Source: Chryseobacterium ginsenosidimutans | GTDB taxonomy: Bacteria; Bacteroidota; Bacteroidia; Flavobacteriales; Weeksellaceae | Reading direction: 5' to 3' | DNA: 64,000 bases | NCBI RefSeq assembly: GCF_030823405.1 | Contig: NZ_JAUSXC010000001.1 | Span: 2,525,001-2,589,000, forward strand | In this document: piece by piece, positions 53,317-63,640 of the stretch | Layout of the letters: each line of letters begins with the position of its first letter | How positions within the stretch are numbered: the stretch's first letter is position 1 | Notes under the pieces: model-generated | Database searches by the model: none | Seen by the model: only the letters and a program-made list of their open reading frames with translations | What the model was told of the DNA's origin: nothing | Translations under genes and position numbers: made by a program

Positions 53317-54585
53317 ATGAATCGCAACGTTATTTCCATTGTTTTGGGAGGAGGTAGAGGTACGAGGCTTTTTCCTCTTACCTATTCAAGATCAAAACCG
53401 GCTGTGCCTATTGCAGGAAAATACAGACTGGTAGATATCCCTATTTCGAACTGTTTAAATTCGGGATTAAACAAAATTCTTGTTTTAACACAGTTTAATT
53501 CAGCTTCTTTAAATTCACATATCAAAAACTCTTATCATTTTGATATTTTCAGTAAAGGTTTTGTTGATATTTTGGCTGCAGAGCAGAATGTTGAGAATGA
53601 AAGCTGGTATCAGGGAACGGCAGATGCGGTTCGTCAGTCGATGAAGCACCTGGAAAAGTATGATTATGATTATATTTTAATTCTTTCGGGAGATCAACTG
53701 TATCAAATGGATTTCAGAGAAATGTTGAATTTCCATATTGAAAAAGGTGGTGATGTAACAATTGCAACAATCCCTGTTAATGCTAAAGATGCGACAGGTT
53801 TCGGGATTTTAAGTTCCGATGATGAAGGGAATATCACTTCATTTGTTGAAAAACCCGGATATGATGTGTTAGATAATTTAAAATCTGAAGTTTCCGAAGA
53901 AAATAAGGAAGCAGGAAAAGAGTATCTGGCTTCAATGGGGATTTATATTTTTACAAAAAGTATTCTTAAAAAAATGTTCGATGATGGAGCAGGAGATGAT
54001 TTCGGAAAAGATATCATTCCTAATTCTATCGGAAAATATACGACATTAAGTTATCAATATGAAGGATACTGGACAGACATCGGAACTATTGAATCTTTCT
54101 ACGAAGCCAACTTGGATCTTTGTCAGGATTTCCCTCAATTCAATCTTTTCTCGTCTTCACCGATCTATACAAGAGCGAGAATGCTTCCACCTTCAAAGAT
54201 TAATGGCTCTTATGTAAGCAAAGCTGTTTTCGGCGACGGATGTATTATTATGGCTGATAAAATTGAAAATTCTGTCATAGGAAACAGAACAAGAATTGAT
54301 AAAGGAAGTACGATCGTTAATTCTTATGTAATGGGTGCAGATTTCTATCAAAATACTAAGGAAATTGTAATAAACGACACTAAAGGACTTCCAAATATGG
54401 GAATTGGAAAGTATTGCTATATAGAAAAAGCAATCTTGGATAAGAACTGCTATGTAGGAGATAATGTAAGAATCATAGGAGGAAAACATTTGAAAGATGG
54501 AGATTACGGAACACATTCTGTTCAGGACGGGATCGTTGTTATTAAAAAAGGAGCGGTTTTGTTGCCGGGAACTCACATAGGATAA
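53317..54585 (+). CDS. glgC: Glucose-1-phosphate adenylyltransferase
   Basis: 422-residue nucleotidyltransferase that makes ADP-glucose for GlgA and is the usual control point of glycogen synthesis. The nucleotide-binding start is VLGGGRGTRLFPLTYSRSKPA, followed by ILSGDQLYQMDF, and the left-handed beta-helix C-terminal domain begins at about residue 300 (GDGCIIMADKIENSVIGNR). Third gene of the glycogen set, separated from glgA by 76 bases. A strong terminator follows. Confidence 0.95.
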   Translation: MNRNVISIVLGGGRGTRLFPLTYSRSKPAVPIAGKYRLVDIPISNCLNSGLNKILVLTQFNSASLNSHIKNSYHFDIFSKGFVDILAAEQNVENESWYQGTADAVRQSMKHLEKYDYDYILILSGDQLYQMDFREMLNFHIEKGGDVTIATIPVNAKDATGFGILSSDDEGNITSFVEKPGYDVLDNLKSEVSEENKEAGKEYLASMGIYIFTKSILKKMFDDGAGDDFGKDIIPNSIGKYTTLSYQYEGYWTDIGTIESFYEANLDLCQDFPQFNLFSSSPIYTRARMLPPSKINGSYVSKAVFGDGCIIMADKIENSVIGNRTRIDKGSTIVNSYVMGADFYQNTKEIVINDTKGLPNMGIGKYCYIEKAILDKNCYVGDNVRIIGGKHLKDGDYGTHSVQDGIVVIKKGAVLLPGTHIG

Positions 54586-54602
54586 TTTTTAATTAAACAT
54601 AA

Positions 54603-54636
54603 AACAAGAGTGATCAACATATTGGTCACTCTTGTT
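54603..54636 (+). terminator. Terminator after glgC
   Basis: ACAAGAGTGA and TCACTCTTGT form a 10-base stem with a 12-base loop, then TATTTT. Confidence 0.75.
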
Positions 54637-54644
54637 ATTTTCTA

Positions 54645-54652
54645 TACATTTG
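54645..54652 (+). promoter_or_regulatory. Promoter of the SRPBCC-like gene
   Basis: TACATTTG with a TTG at 54622-54624 (20-base spacing). The ATG starts only five bases after the -7 box, so the transcript would be leaderless or nearly so. Confidence 0.55.
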
Positions 54653-54656
54653 TGCG

Positions 54657-55697
54657 ATGCGTTTTTTTAAGATCATAGCGGTATTTATTGTTTTGTTGAT
54701 TGGGGCTTATGCGGCTTCCATGTATTATTTTGTGGATGAAAGCAAAGACTTTAAGATTGAAAAAGAGGTAGATTATCCTTTAGAAAAAGTCTTTCTGCAG
54801 TTTAATAATCTTCAGAATTTTACCCGTTGGAATAATTTCTTTACGAGTTCTAAATCTATTGATATTGATTATTACACACCTTACCAAGGAGAGGGGAGCT
54901 CTATCAGCTATGTAGATCCGAAAAATGATACAGACGGAGAAATGTTTATTCGCTACGAAAAAGAGAACAGAGCGTTGAGATATCAGCTTTTTGAGGATAG
55001 AAATGAAAACCCGACTGTAGTTGAGGTTAAATTTAAGGCTGTATCACCAGAAAAAACAAATATAACATGGGTTGTTCATACCCCGAAATTATCAGTATTA
55101 AAAAGAGTTGAGAACTTCTGGACAGAAGATCGATTTGCAGAAAATATTGATAAAAGTATGGCAAATCTTAAAAATGTTTTAGGAAATAAAGTCGAAAAAG
55201 ATAACCAGATGGCTGCAATAAAATATGACAGCTTAATGGTAGAAAAAGAAGAAGAAAAACTTTTATTAGGAATAAATGTAAGTACTTCCAACAAAAAAGA
55301 TGCGCTTTATAGAAATATCGTAATGAATTATAATAAAATTTATAATTATACAACGATGGATTTGGGTAAAAAAGATGATGAATTCGGATTTCCGATTTTA
55401 ATTACGGATGCAGACAATTACAAGGATAAAGAAGTATCTTATTTTCTTGGTATTCCTTTATCTAAAAAGTTCGGAGTTAGCGATAACAACTTTAGTTTCA
55501 GGACACAAAATCCTACTCAAAATTATGTCATGTACTACAAAGGGACTTATGAAGGAAGAATAAAAGCTATACAACAATTAATCCAAAAAGCAAAGAAAGA
55601 TGAGATGCGATTTAATGATATTCGTCAGACTTTCATTGAACGCCCAATGGATGACCAAGATGTGAATATGAAGCTCTCATTATCAGTATTTAAGTAA
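54657..55697 (+). CDS. Membrane-anchored SRPBCC-like protein
   Basis: 346 residues. One N-terminal membrane helix (about 3-20, IIAVFIVLLIGAYAASMYYF) is followed by a START/SRPBCC-like lipid- or ligand-binding domain (EKEVDYPLEKVFLQFNNLQN, then TNITWVVHTPKLSVLKRVEN) and a second, less clear alpha/beta domain from about 195 on (IVMNYNKIYNYTTMDLG). The anchor leaves the bulk outside the cytoplasm. It is a single gene between the glycogen genes and sucA. Ligand unknown. Confidence 0.75.
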   Translation: MRFFKIIAVFIVLLIGAYAASMYYFVDESKDFKIEKEVDYPLEKVFLQFNNLQNFTRWNNFFTSSKSIDIDYYTPYQGEGSSISYVDPKNDTDGEMFIRYEKENRALRYQLFEDRNENPTVVEVKFKAVSPEKTNITWVVHTPKLSVLKRVENFWTEDRFAENIDKSMANLKNVLGNKVEKDNQMAAIKYDSLMVEKEEEKLLLGINVSTSNKKDALYRNIVMNYNKIYNYTTMDLGKKDDEFGFPILITDADNYKDKEVSYFLGIPLSKKFGVSDNNFSFRTQNPTQNYVMYYKGTYEGRIKAIQQLIQKAKKDEMRFNDIRQTFIERPMDDQDVNMKLSLSVFK

Positions 55698-55767
55698 ATT
55701 GGTTGTATTTATTTATTTTATAGTTTTTTTAATAGTTTAAAGGCTGCTCCAAGTCGGTTTTTTTTAT

Positions 55768-55775
55768 TAAATTTG
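55768..55775 (+). promoter_or_regulatory. -7 box of sucA
   Basis: TAAATTTG lies 46 bases before the sucA ATG. No clear -33. Confidence 0.35.
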
Positions 55776-55821
55776 AAGATTAATTCTACAAACAAAATTT
55801 AATAACAGATAAACTGTAATA

Positions 55822-58635
55822 ATGGACAGATTTTCATTCCTAAACGCAGCTCATTCTCAGTTAATTGAGGATTTATACCAACAATACTTAAAATTCCCGG
55901 ACTCTTTAGAACCATCATGGAAAGCCTTTTTTCAAGGTTTCGATTTTGCCTTGGAAAACTATGGTGATGATGATAATATCCAATATATTCAGGTTCCGGC
56001 AGCTTCTGCTCCGGTAGTGCAGCAAGCAACTCAGGCAGCATCAAATGGTGAAGTGCCAGAGCATATCAAAAAAGAATTCAAAGTTGTAAACCTTATTGAG
56101 GCTTACAGGACTAGAGGACACTTGTTTACGAAGACAAACCCTGTAAGAGAAAGGAGACACTATACTCCGACTTTAGATATCGAAAATTTCGGTCTAGATA
56201 AGTCAGATTTAAATACAAAATTCAATTGTGCAGTTGAAACAGGAATGAAAGGTCCTGCAACTTTACAGGAATTGATCACGCACTTAGAAAACATTTACTG
56301 TGATTCTATTGGTGTAGAGTATATGCACATCAACAATGTTGAAGAAAAAGACTTCATCAAACAGTGGTTACAGGTTAACGAAAACCATCCAAACCTTTCT
56401 GCAAATGAAAAAACCGAGATTTTATTAAAATTAAATCAGGCTGTTGCATTTGAAAATTATCTGCATACAAAATTTGTAGGTCAGAAAAGATTCTCATTGG
56501 AAGGTGGTGAAACTTTGATTCCTGCTTTGGATCAGTTGATTTCGAGATCTTCTCAGTTAGGCGTGGATGAAGTGGTTTTAGGAATGGCTCACAGAGGGAG
56601 ACTGAATGTATTAACCAATATTTTCGGTAAATCTTACAAGCAGATTTTCTCAGAATTTGAAGGGAAAGAATTTGAAGAGGATGTGTTCTCTGGTGATGTA
56701 AAATATCACTTAGGTTCTTCTAAAAAAATAAAAACAGCTTCGGGAGAAGAAGTTGCGATTAATTTAACTCCAAACCCGTCTCACCTTGAAACAGTTGCTG
56801 CCTTAGTAGAAGGAATTTGTCGTGCAAAAGTTGACGATAAATATAAAGATTATTCTAAAATTTTACCAATCATTATTCATGGTGACGGTGCGATTGCCGG
56901 ACAGGGTATTGCTTACGAAGTTGCTCAGATGATGACTTTGGAAGGGTATAGAACCGGAGGTACTGTTCATATTGTTGTAAATAACCAGGTTTCGTTTACA
57001 ACAAACTATATGGATGCTAGATCTTCTACCTATTGTACAGATGTTGCGAAGGTTACAGAATCTCCTGTAATGCACGTAAATGCAGATGATGCAGAAGCGG
57101 TAGTTCATGCGATTCACTTTGCGGCTGATTTCAGAGCGAAGTTTGGTAAAGACGTTTATATTGATTTATTAGGATACAGAAAATATGGTCACAACGAAGG
57201 TGATGAACCAAGATTTACACAGCCTAATTTATATAAAACGATTTCTAAGCACCCGAATCCTAGAGAAATCTATAAGGATCAGTTGTTGAAAGATAGTGTA
57301 GTTTCAAATGATCTGATTGCTAAAATGGAAGCTGATTTCAAAGCACTTTTAGATAAAGATTTTGATGCTTCTAAAGAGATTGAGAAAAACGTAATGGACT
57401 TGTTCATGGCGGAAGACTGGACAAATTATCCGATCGGAAAAAGAGGTGCAGTTCAGTTATCTGTTGATACAAAATATGACTTAGAAAAGCTGAAAGAGCT
57501 GGCAATTAAAATGTCAACACTTCCTGCTGATAAAAAGTTCCTAAATAAAATTACAAGGCTTTTTGAAAACAGAATCAAAGCTATCGAAGGAAACTCTTTA
57601 GATTGGGCTCTTGGAGAATGGCTTGCTTATGCTACTCTTCTTGTGGAAGGTCACAATGTGAGAATTTCCGGTGAAGATGTAGAAAGAGGAACGTTCTCTC
57701 ACAGACACGCAGTTGTAAAAACTGAGGATACTGAAGAAGAATATGTTCCGTTGAAGCACGTTTCCGAAAGCAGATTTGATATATTCAATTCTCATCTTTC
57801 CGAATATGGAGTTTTAGGTTTTGATTATGGTTATGCTATGGCTTCTCCTAATACTTTAACAGTTTGGGAAGCTCAGTTTGGTGATTTTGTAAATGGTGCT
57901 CAGATTATTGTTGACCAATATTTAGCTGCCGCAGAAGAAAAATGGAAAATTCAGGACGGTTTGGTAATGTTGTTGCCTCACGGTTCTGAAGGACAAGGTG
58001 CAGAACACTCTTCAGCAAGATTGGAAAGATTCTTAACGCTTTGTGCAAACGAAAATATGGTTGTAGCGAATATTACTTCTCCTGCAAACTATTTCCACTT
58101 GTTAAGAAGACAATTAAAATGGGCGTTCAGAAAACCGTTAATTGTCATGAGTCCAAAATCATTGTTAAGACATCCGAAAGTGGTTTCTCCGCTTGAAGAT
58201 TTCTCAAACAAAGGATTCCAGCCAATTTTAGACGATCCTGCTGCAGATCCTAAAAAAGTTGAAAAATTAGTTCTTTGTTCAGGTAAATTGTACTTCGAAT
58301 TATTAGCTAAAAAAGAAGAATTAAATGCTGAAAACATTGCATTGGTAAGATTTGAACAGTTGTATCCTCTTCAGACAGATGCAATTGAAGCAATCTTCGA
58401 AAAATATTCAAACAGAAAAGAAATTGTTTGGGCTCAGGAAGAACCAGAAAATATGGGCGCTTGGTCTTATATCTTAAGAAACTTCAGAGATACAGGCATT
58501 CAGGTAATTTCTCCGGTTCCAAGTGGTGCTCCGGCTCCGGGAAGTCACAAAATGTTTGAGAAAAACCAAAATGCAGTGATCAACAGAGTATTCGACAGAA
58601 ATGATGCTCCTGTAAAAAGACCTGTTACAGCTTAG
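55822..58635 (+). CDS. sucA: 2-oxoglutarate dehydrogenase E1 component
   Basis: 937-residue thiamine-diphosphate E1 that decarboxylates 2-oxoglutarate in the citric acid cycle and passes succinyl to the E2 lipoyl arm. The N-terminal helical segment ([20 protein letters not shown]) is the E2-docking part. The TPP-binding region is [19 protein letters not shown], with [12 protein letters not shown] and the late [19 protein letters not shown] carrying active-site histidines. Length is as expected. It lies 41 bases before the E2 gene. Confidence 0.96.
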   Translation: MDRFSFLNAAHSQLIEDLYQQYLKFPDSLEPSWKAFFQGFDFALENYGDDDNIQYIQVPAASAPVVQQATQAASNGEVPEHIKKEFKVVNLIEAYRTRGHLFTKTNPVRERRHYTPTLDIENFGLDKSDLNTKFNCAVETGMKGPATLQELITHLENIYCDSIGVEYMHINNVEEKDFIKQWLQVNENHPNLSANEKTEILLKLNQAVAFENYLHTKFVGQKRFSLEGGETLIPALDQLISRSSQLGVDEVVLGMAHRGRLNVLTNIFGKSYKQIFSEFEGKEFEEDVFSGDVKYHLGSSKKIKTASGEEVAINLTPNPSHLETVAALVEGICRAKVDDKYKDYSKILPIIIHGDGAIAGQGIAYEVAQMMTLEGYRTGGTVHIVVNNQVSFTTNYMDARSSTYCTDVAKVTESPVMHVNADDAEAVVHAIHFAADFRAKFGKDVYIDLLGYRKYGHNEGDEPRFTQPNLYKTISKHPNPREIYKDQLLKDSVVSNDLIAKMEADFKALLDKDFDASKEIEKNVMDLFMAEDWTNYPIGKRGAVQLSVDTKYDLEKLKELAIKMSTLPADKKFLNKITRLFENRIKAIEGNSLDWALGEWLAYATLLVEGHNVRISGEDVERGTFSHRHAVVKTEDTEEEYVPLKHVSESRFDIFNSHLSEYGVLGFDYGYAMASPNTLTVWEAQFGDFVNGAQIIVDQYLAAAEEKWKIQDGLVMLLPHGSEGQGAEHSSARLERFLTLCANENMVVANITSPANYFHLLRRQLKWAFRKPLIVMSPKSLLRHPKVVSPLEDFSNKGFQPILDDPAADPKKVEKLVLCSGKLYFELLAKKEELNAENIALVRFEQLYPLQTDAIEAIFEKYSNRKEIVWAQEEPENMGAWSYILRNFRDTGIQVISPVPSGAPAPGSHKMFEKNQNAVINRVFDRNDAPVKRPVTA

Positions 58636-58676
58636 TTTTAAATAATATTCAATTAATAAAAAATAAAAAATACGAT

Positions 58677-59939
58677 ATGTCAGTTTTAGAAATGAAAGTT
58701 CCTTCACCGGGCGAATCAATAACAGAAGTTGAAATTGCAACTTGGCTTGTGAAAGATGGTGATTACGTAGAAAAAGATCAACCCATCGCTGAAGTAGATT
58801 CAGACAAAGCAACTCTTGAATTGCCAGCTGAAGAAAGTGGAATCATTACTTTAAAAGCAGAAGAAGGTGACGTTGTACAGGTAGGTCAGGTAGTTTGTTT
58901 AATTGATATGGATGCTGCAAAACCTGCGGGTGGTGCTGCACCAGCTGTTGCTGAAGCTCCAAAACAAGAGGAGGCTCCGAAAGCGGCTGAACCAGCTAAA
59001 CAGGAAGCTCCAAAACCTGCTGCTCAACCGGTAGCTGCGACTCAAACGTATGCAACAGGTGCTCCGTCTCCTGCGGCTAAGAAAATTCTAGACGAAAAAG
59101 GTATTGATGCTTCTCAGGTTTCAGGTTCTGGAAGAGATGGAAGAATTTCTAAATCTGACGCTGAATTAGCTGCTGTTCCTGCATTGGGAGGAAATCCTAT
59201 TTCTGCTACAGGTTCCAGATCTACAACAACAACTAAACTTTCAGTTCTTAGAAGAAAAATCGCTCAGAGATTAGTTTCTGTAAAGAATGAAACAGCGATG
59301 TTAACGACTTTCAATGAAGTTGACATGTCTGAAATTTTTAGACTGAGAAAACAATATAAAGAAGAATTTGCTCAAAAGCATGGAGTAGGACTTGGTTTCA
59401 TGTCTTTCTTTACTAAAGCGGTTACAAGAGCATTACAGATGTATCCTGATGTGAATGCATCTATCGACGGAGATTTCAAAATTAACTATGATTTCTGCGA
59501 TATTTCTATTGCCGTTTCAGGTCCTAAAGGATTGATGGTTCCTGTATTGAGAAATGCTGAAAATATGTCTTTCCAGAGTGTTGAAGCAAACATCAAAGAT
59601 TTGGCGATTAAAGTAAGAGACGGAAAAATCACTGTTGACGAAATGACTGGTGGTACATTTACTATTACAAATGGTGGTACTTTCGGATCAATGATGTCTA
59701 CACCGATTATCAACCCTCCTCAATCTGCAATTTTGGGTATGCACAATATTATCCAGAGACCTGTTGCTGTTGACGGACAAGTGGTGATTCGTCCGATGAT
59801 GTATGTTGCAATGTCTTACGACCACAGAATTATTGATGGTAAAGAGTCTGTAGGGTTCCTTGTTGCGGTAAAAGAAGCAATTGACAATCCTGTTGCAATC
59901 TTAATGGGAGGAGACGAAAGAAAAGGTCTTGGTTTGTAA
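58677..59939 (+). CDS. sucB: 2-oxoglutarate dehydrogenase E2 (dihydrolipoyl succinyltransferase)
   Basis: 420 residues. A lipoyl domain (about 1-78) has its modified lysine in [14 protein letters not shown]. An Ala/Pro/Lys-rich flexible linker, a peripheral-subunit-binding domain ([20 protein letters not shown]) and the catalytic acyltransferase domain (about 190-420) with [15 protein letters not shown] follow. Histidine and aspartate of the active site are present. It forms the core of the complex with SucA and the E3 encoded at 10.0-11.4 kb or a paralogue. A terminator follows. Confidence 0.96.
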   Translation: MSVLEMKVPSPGESITEVEIATWLVKDGDYVEKDQPIAEVDSDKATLELPAEESGIITLKAEEGDVVQVGQVVCLIDMDAAKPAGGAAPAVAEAPKQEEAPKAAEPAKQEAPKPAAQPVAATQTYATGAPSPAAKKILDEKGIDASQVSGSGRDGRISKSDAELAAVPALGGNPISATGSRSTTTTKLSVLRRKIAQRLVSVKNETAMLTTFNEVDMSEIFRLRKQYKEEFAQKHGVGLGFMSFFTKAVTRALQMYPDVNASIDGDFKINYDFCDISIAVSGPKGLMVPVLRNAENMSFQSVEANIKDLAIKVRDGKITVDEMTGGTFTITNGGTFGSMMSTPIINPPQSAILGMHNIIQRPVAVDGQVVIRPMMYVAMSYDHRIIDGKESVGFLVAVKEAIDNPVAILMGGDERKGLGL

Positions 59940-59966
59940 ATTATAAAAAATATAATATAAATTTCT

Positions 59967-59993
59967 AATCTCGCCTGAAAAGGCGAGATTTTT
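59967..59993 (+). terminator. Terminator after sucB
   Basis: AATCTCGCC and GGCGAGATT, 6-base loop, then TTT. Confidence 0.8.
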
Positions 59994-60019
59994 GTATTTA
60001 TTGAATAAATACTAAGGTG

Positions 60020-60406
60020 ATGTTCTCAAAAATGACCTCAAATATCAAAGTTTCAGTAATTCCTGAATATGATAGTAAAAACAGTTATCCTTCTGAAAAC
60101 AGATACGTTTTCAAATACAATATAACGATCGAAAACGACGGAAGTTTTGCCATAAAAGTTCTTAAAAGAAAATGGCTGATCTTCGATGTTGGTTTTGGAT
60201 TCACAGAAATAATTGGTGACGGAGTGATCGGCTTAACACCAGAGATTTCTATCAATGAAAATTTTGCGTATTTTTCTAATGTAATGCTTCGTTCAGGAGT
60301 AGGAAATATGAGTGGTAAATACCTCGTTAAAAATATGGAAACTGAAGAAAATTTTGAAATAGATATTCCGAAATTCAATCTGCTGTCAGAAATTTTAAGC
60401 AATTAA
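60020..60406 (+). CDS. apaG: ApaG-domain protein
   Basis: 128-residue ApaG-type beta-sandwich protein. Conserved segments are TSNIKVSVIPEYDS, FKYNITIENDGSF and the glycine-rich FGFTEIIGDGVIGLTPEISI. ApaG was linked to cobalt/magnesium effects in enterics, but the structure suggests a binding, not transport, protein. I take the ATG at 60020; a GTG one codon earlier is an alternative. No Ap4A hydrolase (apaH) is beside it. Confidence 0.85.
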   Translation: MFSKMTSNIKVSVIPEYDSKNSYPSENRYVFKYNITIENDGSFAIKVLKRKWLIFDVGFGFTEIIGDGVIGLTPEISINENFAYFSNVMLRSGVGNMSGKYLVKNMETEENFEIDIPKFNLLSEILSN

Positions 60407-60473
60407 AAATAGGAGAGGATGAATTAGTTAGCTAATAAATTGCAGGATTGTATGTGATCTTGAAATTATAATT

Positions 60474-61028
60474 TTACAGTTTTTTAATTTTTAGCTTCAT
60501 ATAATCTGAAACCTCTTCATTACTTGTAAGGAATAGTTTTTCAAATGCCAACAAAGAAATCTTTGCACAGACTTCTGCATCATCACCCGCTCTGTGATGG
60601 TTAAACTTAATCTGATGATATTCGGCCAAATGCTTTAATCCGTATTTAGGCAGATAATTCCATGACTTTTTTGCTAACTGAATACTGCATAAATAATCTA
60701 ATTTCGGAGTAAACATTCCATAATAATCTAGACAGCCTCTTAAAACTCCGGCATCAAAACTTGCGTTATGAGCAATCATTAATGTTCCGTACATCATTTT
60801 TTCAACTTCATACCATATTTCATCAAAAGTAGGAGCATTTCTGACGTCATTAGGAAGAATTCCATGAACATCAACATTATATTTACTGAAATAAGGAAAG
60901 CTAGGAGGCTTTATAAGCCATGTTTTAGTTTCTATGATTTTAGAATCCTGTACAATACAAATTCCCAGCTCACATGCAGAATTTTTCTCATGAGTTGCGG
61001 TTTCAAAATCTAATGCATAAAAATCCAT
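60474..61028 (-). CDS. DEDDh 3'-5' exonuclease
   Basis: 184-residue exonuclease of the DnaQ/PolC-epsilon fold. Exo I is FYALDFETAT (Asp and Glu metal ligands), Exo II is MIAHNASFDAGVLRG, and Exo III is FNHHRAGDDAEVC with the HxxxxD pair. It removes 3' nucleotides from DNA or RNA. The stand-alone form is common in Bacteroidetes and not part of DNA polymerase III. It lies 60 bases from the GT2 gene in the same direction. Confidence 0.92.
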   Translation of the reverse strand: MDFYALDFETATHEKNSACELGICIVQDSKIIETKTWLIKPPSFPYFSKYNVDVHGILPNDVRNAPTFDEIWYEVEKMMYGTLMIAHNASFDAGVLRGCLDYYGMFTPKLDYLCSIQLAKKSWNYLPKYGLKHLAEYHQIKFNHHRAGDDAEVCAKISLLAFEKLFLTSNEEVSDYMKLKIKKL

Positions 61029-61089
61029 TTAAATTAATTATAAGTTTTGAGTTATGAATAGGAGATAATTAAGATGCTGGTAAACCTGT

Positions 61090-62076
61090 TTATTTTCCGC
61101 CTAAAAAATGTTTAAAAATCAACCATTTCGATTGATAAAATTGAGCTTTCTGATATTTTTGTCTAAGTTTCCAAGTTCCTGCAGCCTGACTATAAAATCC
61201 AAAATGAGCTCTCACAACTGCCCAAAGATGCGGAAAACCTTGCTTTAAACCGAAATAAATTCCGGCAATTCCATCCAGACAAACTCTGAAAAAAATCAAC
61301 CCTATAAGTTTTGGAAAAGGTAAATTTTTCAGCATCATAGAAAGATTATTTCTGATATTTAAGTATGTTTTTTGAGTGCTTTGCTTATTTAAAGTTCCTC
61401 CTCCCACGTGATAAACTTTAGATTTTCCAGTATAAAAAATCTTCTTTCCGGAATTGATTAACCTCCAACAAAGGTCGATTTCTTCCTGATGTGCAAAAAA
61501 TCTTTCATCAAAGCCGCTCTGCTCCCAAAAATCTTTTGATCGGATAAATAAACAGCATCCTGAAGCCCAGAAAATCTCGGTTTCATCATCATATTGCCCT
61601 TTATCTTCTTCCAGATCATCAAAAATTCTTCCCCTGCAATAAGGATAACCCAGATTATCAATCAATCCACCTGCGGCTCCGGCAAATTCAAAATAATTTT
61701 TATTGTTAAAAGATAATATTTTAGGCTGAATGGCAGAAATCGAAGAATCTTTTTGAAATAAATGTAAAACAGGTTCAATCCAGTTTTCTGTAACCTCTAC
61801 ATCAGAATTGAGAAGGCAGTAATATTCAGTTTTGATTTCTTTTAAACCTTCATTGTAACCTCCTGCAAAACCATAATTTTTATCATTAATAACGATTTTT
61901 ACGGTAGGAAATTCATTTTTCAGAAATTCAAGGGAATTATCTGTAGATTGATTATCAATTACATATATTTCAGCAATTCCAGAGAAACTGATTACACTCG
62001 GAAGGAATTTCTGAAGCCAGTTTTTACCGTTCCAGTTTAAAATTACAACTGCAATATTTTTAGTTTCCTCTGTCAT
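61090..62076 (-). CDS. GT2-family glycosyltransferase
   Basis: 328-residue GT-A fold glycosyltransferase (rhamnosyltransferase-like). VVILNWNGKNWLQKFLPSVI and IYVIDNQSTDNSLEFL form the nucleotide-binding part, with LLNSDVEVTENWIEP holding the metal-binding DxD-like pair. FFAHQEEIDLCWRL carries the likely catalytic base. The C-terminus is basic with a membrane-proximal helix. It begins immediately after the LpxL-like gene's stop, so the pair is coupled and probably works on the cell surface, e.g. LPS. Confidence 0.9.
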   Translation of the reverse strand: MTEETKNIAVVILNWNGKNWLQKFLPSVISFSGIAEIYVIDNQSTDNSLEFLKNEFPTVKIVINDKNYGFAGGYNEGLKEIKTEYYCLLNSDVEVTENWIEPVLHLFQKDSSISAIQPKILSFNNKNYFEFAGAAGGLIDNLGYPYCRGRIFDDLEEDKGQYDDETEIFWASGCCLFIRSKDFWEQSGFDERFFAHQEEIDLCWRLINSGKKIFYTGKSKVYHVGGGTLNKQSTQKTYLNIRNNLSMMLKNLPFPKLIGLIFFRVCLDGIAGIYFGLKQGFPHLWAVVRAHFGFYSQAAGTWKLRQKYQKAQFYQSKWLIFKHFLGGK

Positions 62077-62955
62077 TTATTCTCCGTCGTAAGTTTTAAT
62101 AGAATCCTGATATTTCCACTTTCTATGTGACCAAAGATAATTATCAGGGTTTTTATGAATTGTATTTTCAAGCAATCGATGAAATTTTCTTACCACTTCA
62201 TTCTTCACAAACTTTTCTCCATCGGGATAGATCCGATGATAATTTACCTGATAAAAGCCTCTTTTTACCTTCTTCATTTCACAGTAAATGAAAATAAGAT
62301 CCATTCGTGTGGCAAGTTTATCATAGCCTATAAAAGCGGGTGTTTTCTGATTAAGAAATTGTAATCCGTAGTTCACATGAGAAACATGCGGAGTCTGATC
62401 GGCCACAAACATATAGATTGATTCACCGTCGTTGCTGTTTCTGAAAATATTTAAAATAACTTCATTGGCTTCTAGTGCTTCATTTCCGAATTTATTACGG
62501 ACTTTCTTCATCTGATCTTCCCAAAAATTACTATTTACCTTTCTGTAAACGGGATGAGAGTTTTTTTGAGGAGTTATTGTTGCCAAAGCATTCATCCATT
62601 CCCAATTGAAGACATGGCCGGCCATTAAAATGATATTTTTACCTTCAGCCTTAGCTTCGTGAAATAAATGCTGATTGACATGTTGCATTCTGACACGGGA
62701 TTCCAGCTGAGAAATACTGAATGATTTTACGGTCTCAGCCAAATAATCTGAGAAATTGTGGTAAAACTTTTTTCTGATTTCTTTGATTTCTTCGTCAGAT
62801 TTTTCAGGAAAAGAATTTTTTAGATTCTTTGTGATTACATTTTTTCTGTAACCTACAAGGTAATAATTCAAAAAGAATATAATATCCGAAAAAATATATA
62901 AAATTTTCAGAGGAAGCTTAGAAATTAAGTATAGTATTTTGATCAGGAAATTCAT
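62077..62955 (-). CDS. LpxL/HtrB-like lipid A acyltransferase
   Basis: 292-residue lysophospholipid/lipid A acyltransferase family member. One N-terminal hydrophobic region (YIFSDIIFFLNYYLVGYRK) anchors it to the inner membrane. The catalytic H-x4-E is HVFNWE in MAGHVFNWEWMNAL, followed by the substrate-side HPVYRKVN and VADQTPHVSHVN. It transfers a secondary acyl chain to lipid A or a related lipid. It is translationally linked to the GT2 gene. It shares a divergent intergenic region with the thioredoxin-like gene, with a -7 box on each strand. Confidence 0.9.
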   Translation of the reverse strand: MNFLIKILYLISKLPLKILYIFSDIIFFLNYYLVGYRKNVITKNLKNSFPEKSDEEIKEIRKKFYHNFSDYLAETVKSFSISQLESRVRMQHVNQHLFHEAKAEGKNIILMAGHVFNWEWMNALATITPQKNSHPVYRKVNSNFWEDQMKKVRNKFGNEALEANEVILNIFRNSNDGESIYMFVADQTPHVSHVNYGLQFLNQKTPAFIGYDKLATRMDLIFIYCEMKKVKRGFYQVNYHRIYPDGEKFVKNEVVRKFHRLLENTIHKNPDNYLWSHRKWKYQDSIKTYDGE

Positions 62956-62963
62956 AAAACAGG

Positions 62964-62971
62964 CAAATTTA
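62964..62971 (-). promoter_or_regulatory. -7 box of the acyltransferase-GT2 operon
   Basis: Minus strand reads TAAATTTG nine bases before the ATG. Confidence 0.4.
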
Positions 62972-62992
62972 CGGATAATAAAATTATGGTTC

Positions 62993-63000
62993 TATTTTTG
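62993..63000 (+). promoter_or_regulatory. -7 box of the thioredoxin-like gene
   Basis: TATTTTTG, 36 bases before the ATG. Confidence 0.4.
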
Positions 63001-63035
63001 CTGATAATAACTATTATTTTTTTTATTTTTATGTT

Positions 63036-63608
63036 ATGAAAAAATTATCGTTACTAGCATTTTTGGGATTAAGTTTTTTTGCATTTTCTCAGGAATTAAA
63101 GGATAAACCGGGAGATAGAGATGCAGATAAGACACTATTGGTAAAAGCTGACCATGCAGAGCTTGACGCAAAGAAAAAAGCTGCTGAAGAAAAAGCAAAG
63201 CTGCCCAAACCTTATGATCCGAAAGCGGATGCAGAAAAAGATATTCAAAATCTGATTGCAAAAGCTAAAAAGGAAAAGAAAAATATTATGATTCAGGCAG
63301 GGGGGAACTGGTGTATCTGGTGTTTAAGATTTAATCAATATGTACAAACGACTCCTGAGCTGAAGAATGTTGTAGATAAAAATTATATTTATTATCATTT
63401 AAATTATTCTCCGGAGAATAAAAATGAGAAAACATTCGCCAAATATGGAAATCCTGGAGATAAATTCGGTTACCCCGTTTTTATTGTATTGGATAAAGAT
63501 GGAAAAATGATCCATGTACAGCAAAGTGATGTATTGGAAGAGGGTAAAGGATACAGTCTTGAAAAAGTGAAAGAGTTCTTCAATCAATGGGCTCCTAAAA
63601 AATCATAA
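63036..63608 (+). CDS. Periplasmic thioredoxin-family protein
   Basis: 190 residues. A signal peptide (about 1-19, MKKLSLLAFLGLSFFAFSQ) is followed by a charged coiled region (about 25-75, Lys/Asp/Ala-rich) and a thioredoxin fold with the redox pair C93/C96 in WCIWC. GYPVFIVLDKDGKMIHV is the cis-proline region. It resembles the DUF255/thioredoxin_7-type proteins that keep periplasmic thiols reduced or act in copper or cytochrome assembly. The partner is unknown. Single gene. Confidence 0.85.
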   Translation: MKKLSLLAFLGLSFFAFSQELKDKPGDRDADKTLLVKADHAELDAKKKAAEEKAKLPKPYDPKADAEKDIQNLIAKAKKEKKNIMIQAGGNWCIWCLRFNQYVQTTPELKNVVDKNYIYYHLNYSPENKNEKTFAKYGNPGDKFGYPVFIVLDKDGKMIHVQQSDVLEEGKGYSLEKVKEFFNQWAPKKS

Positions 63609-63640
63609 GATTATTGACGAGCTCTTCAAAAATGATCTTT

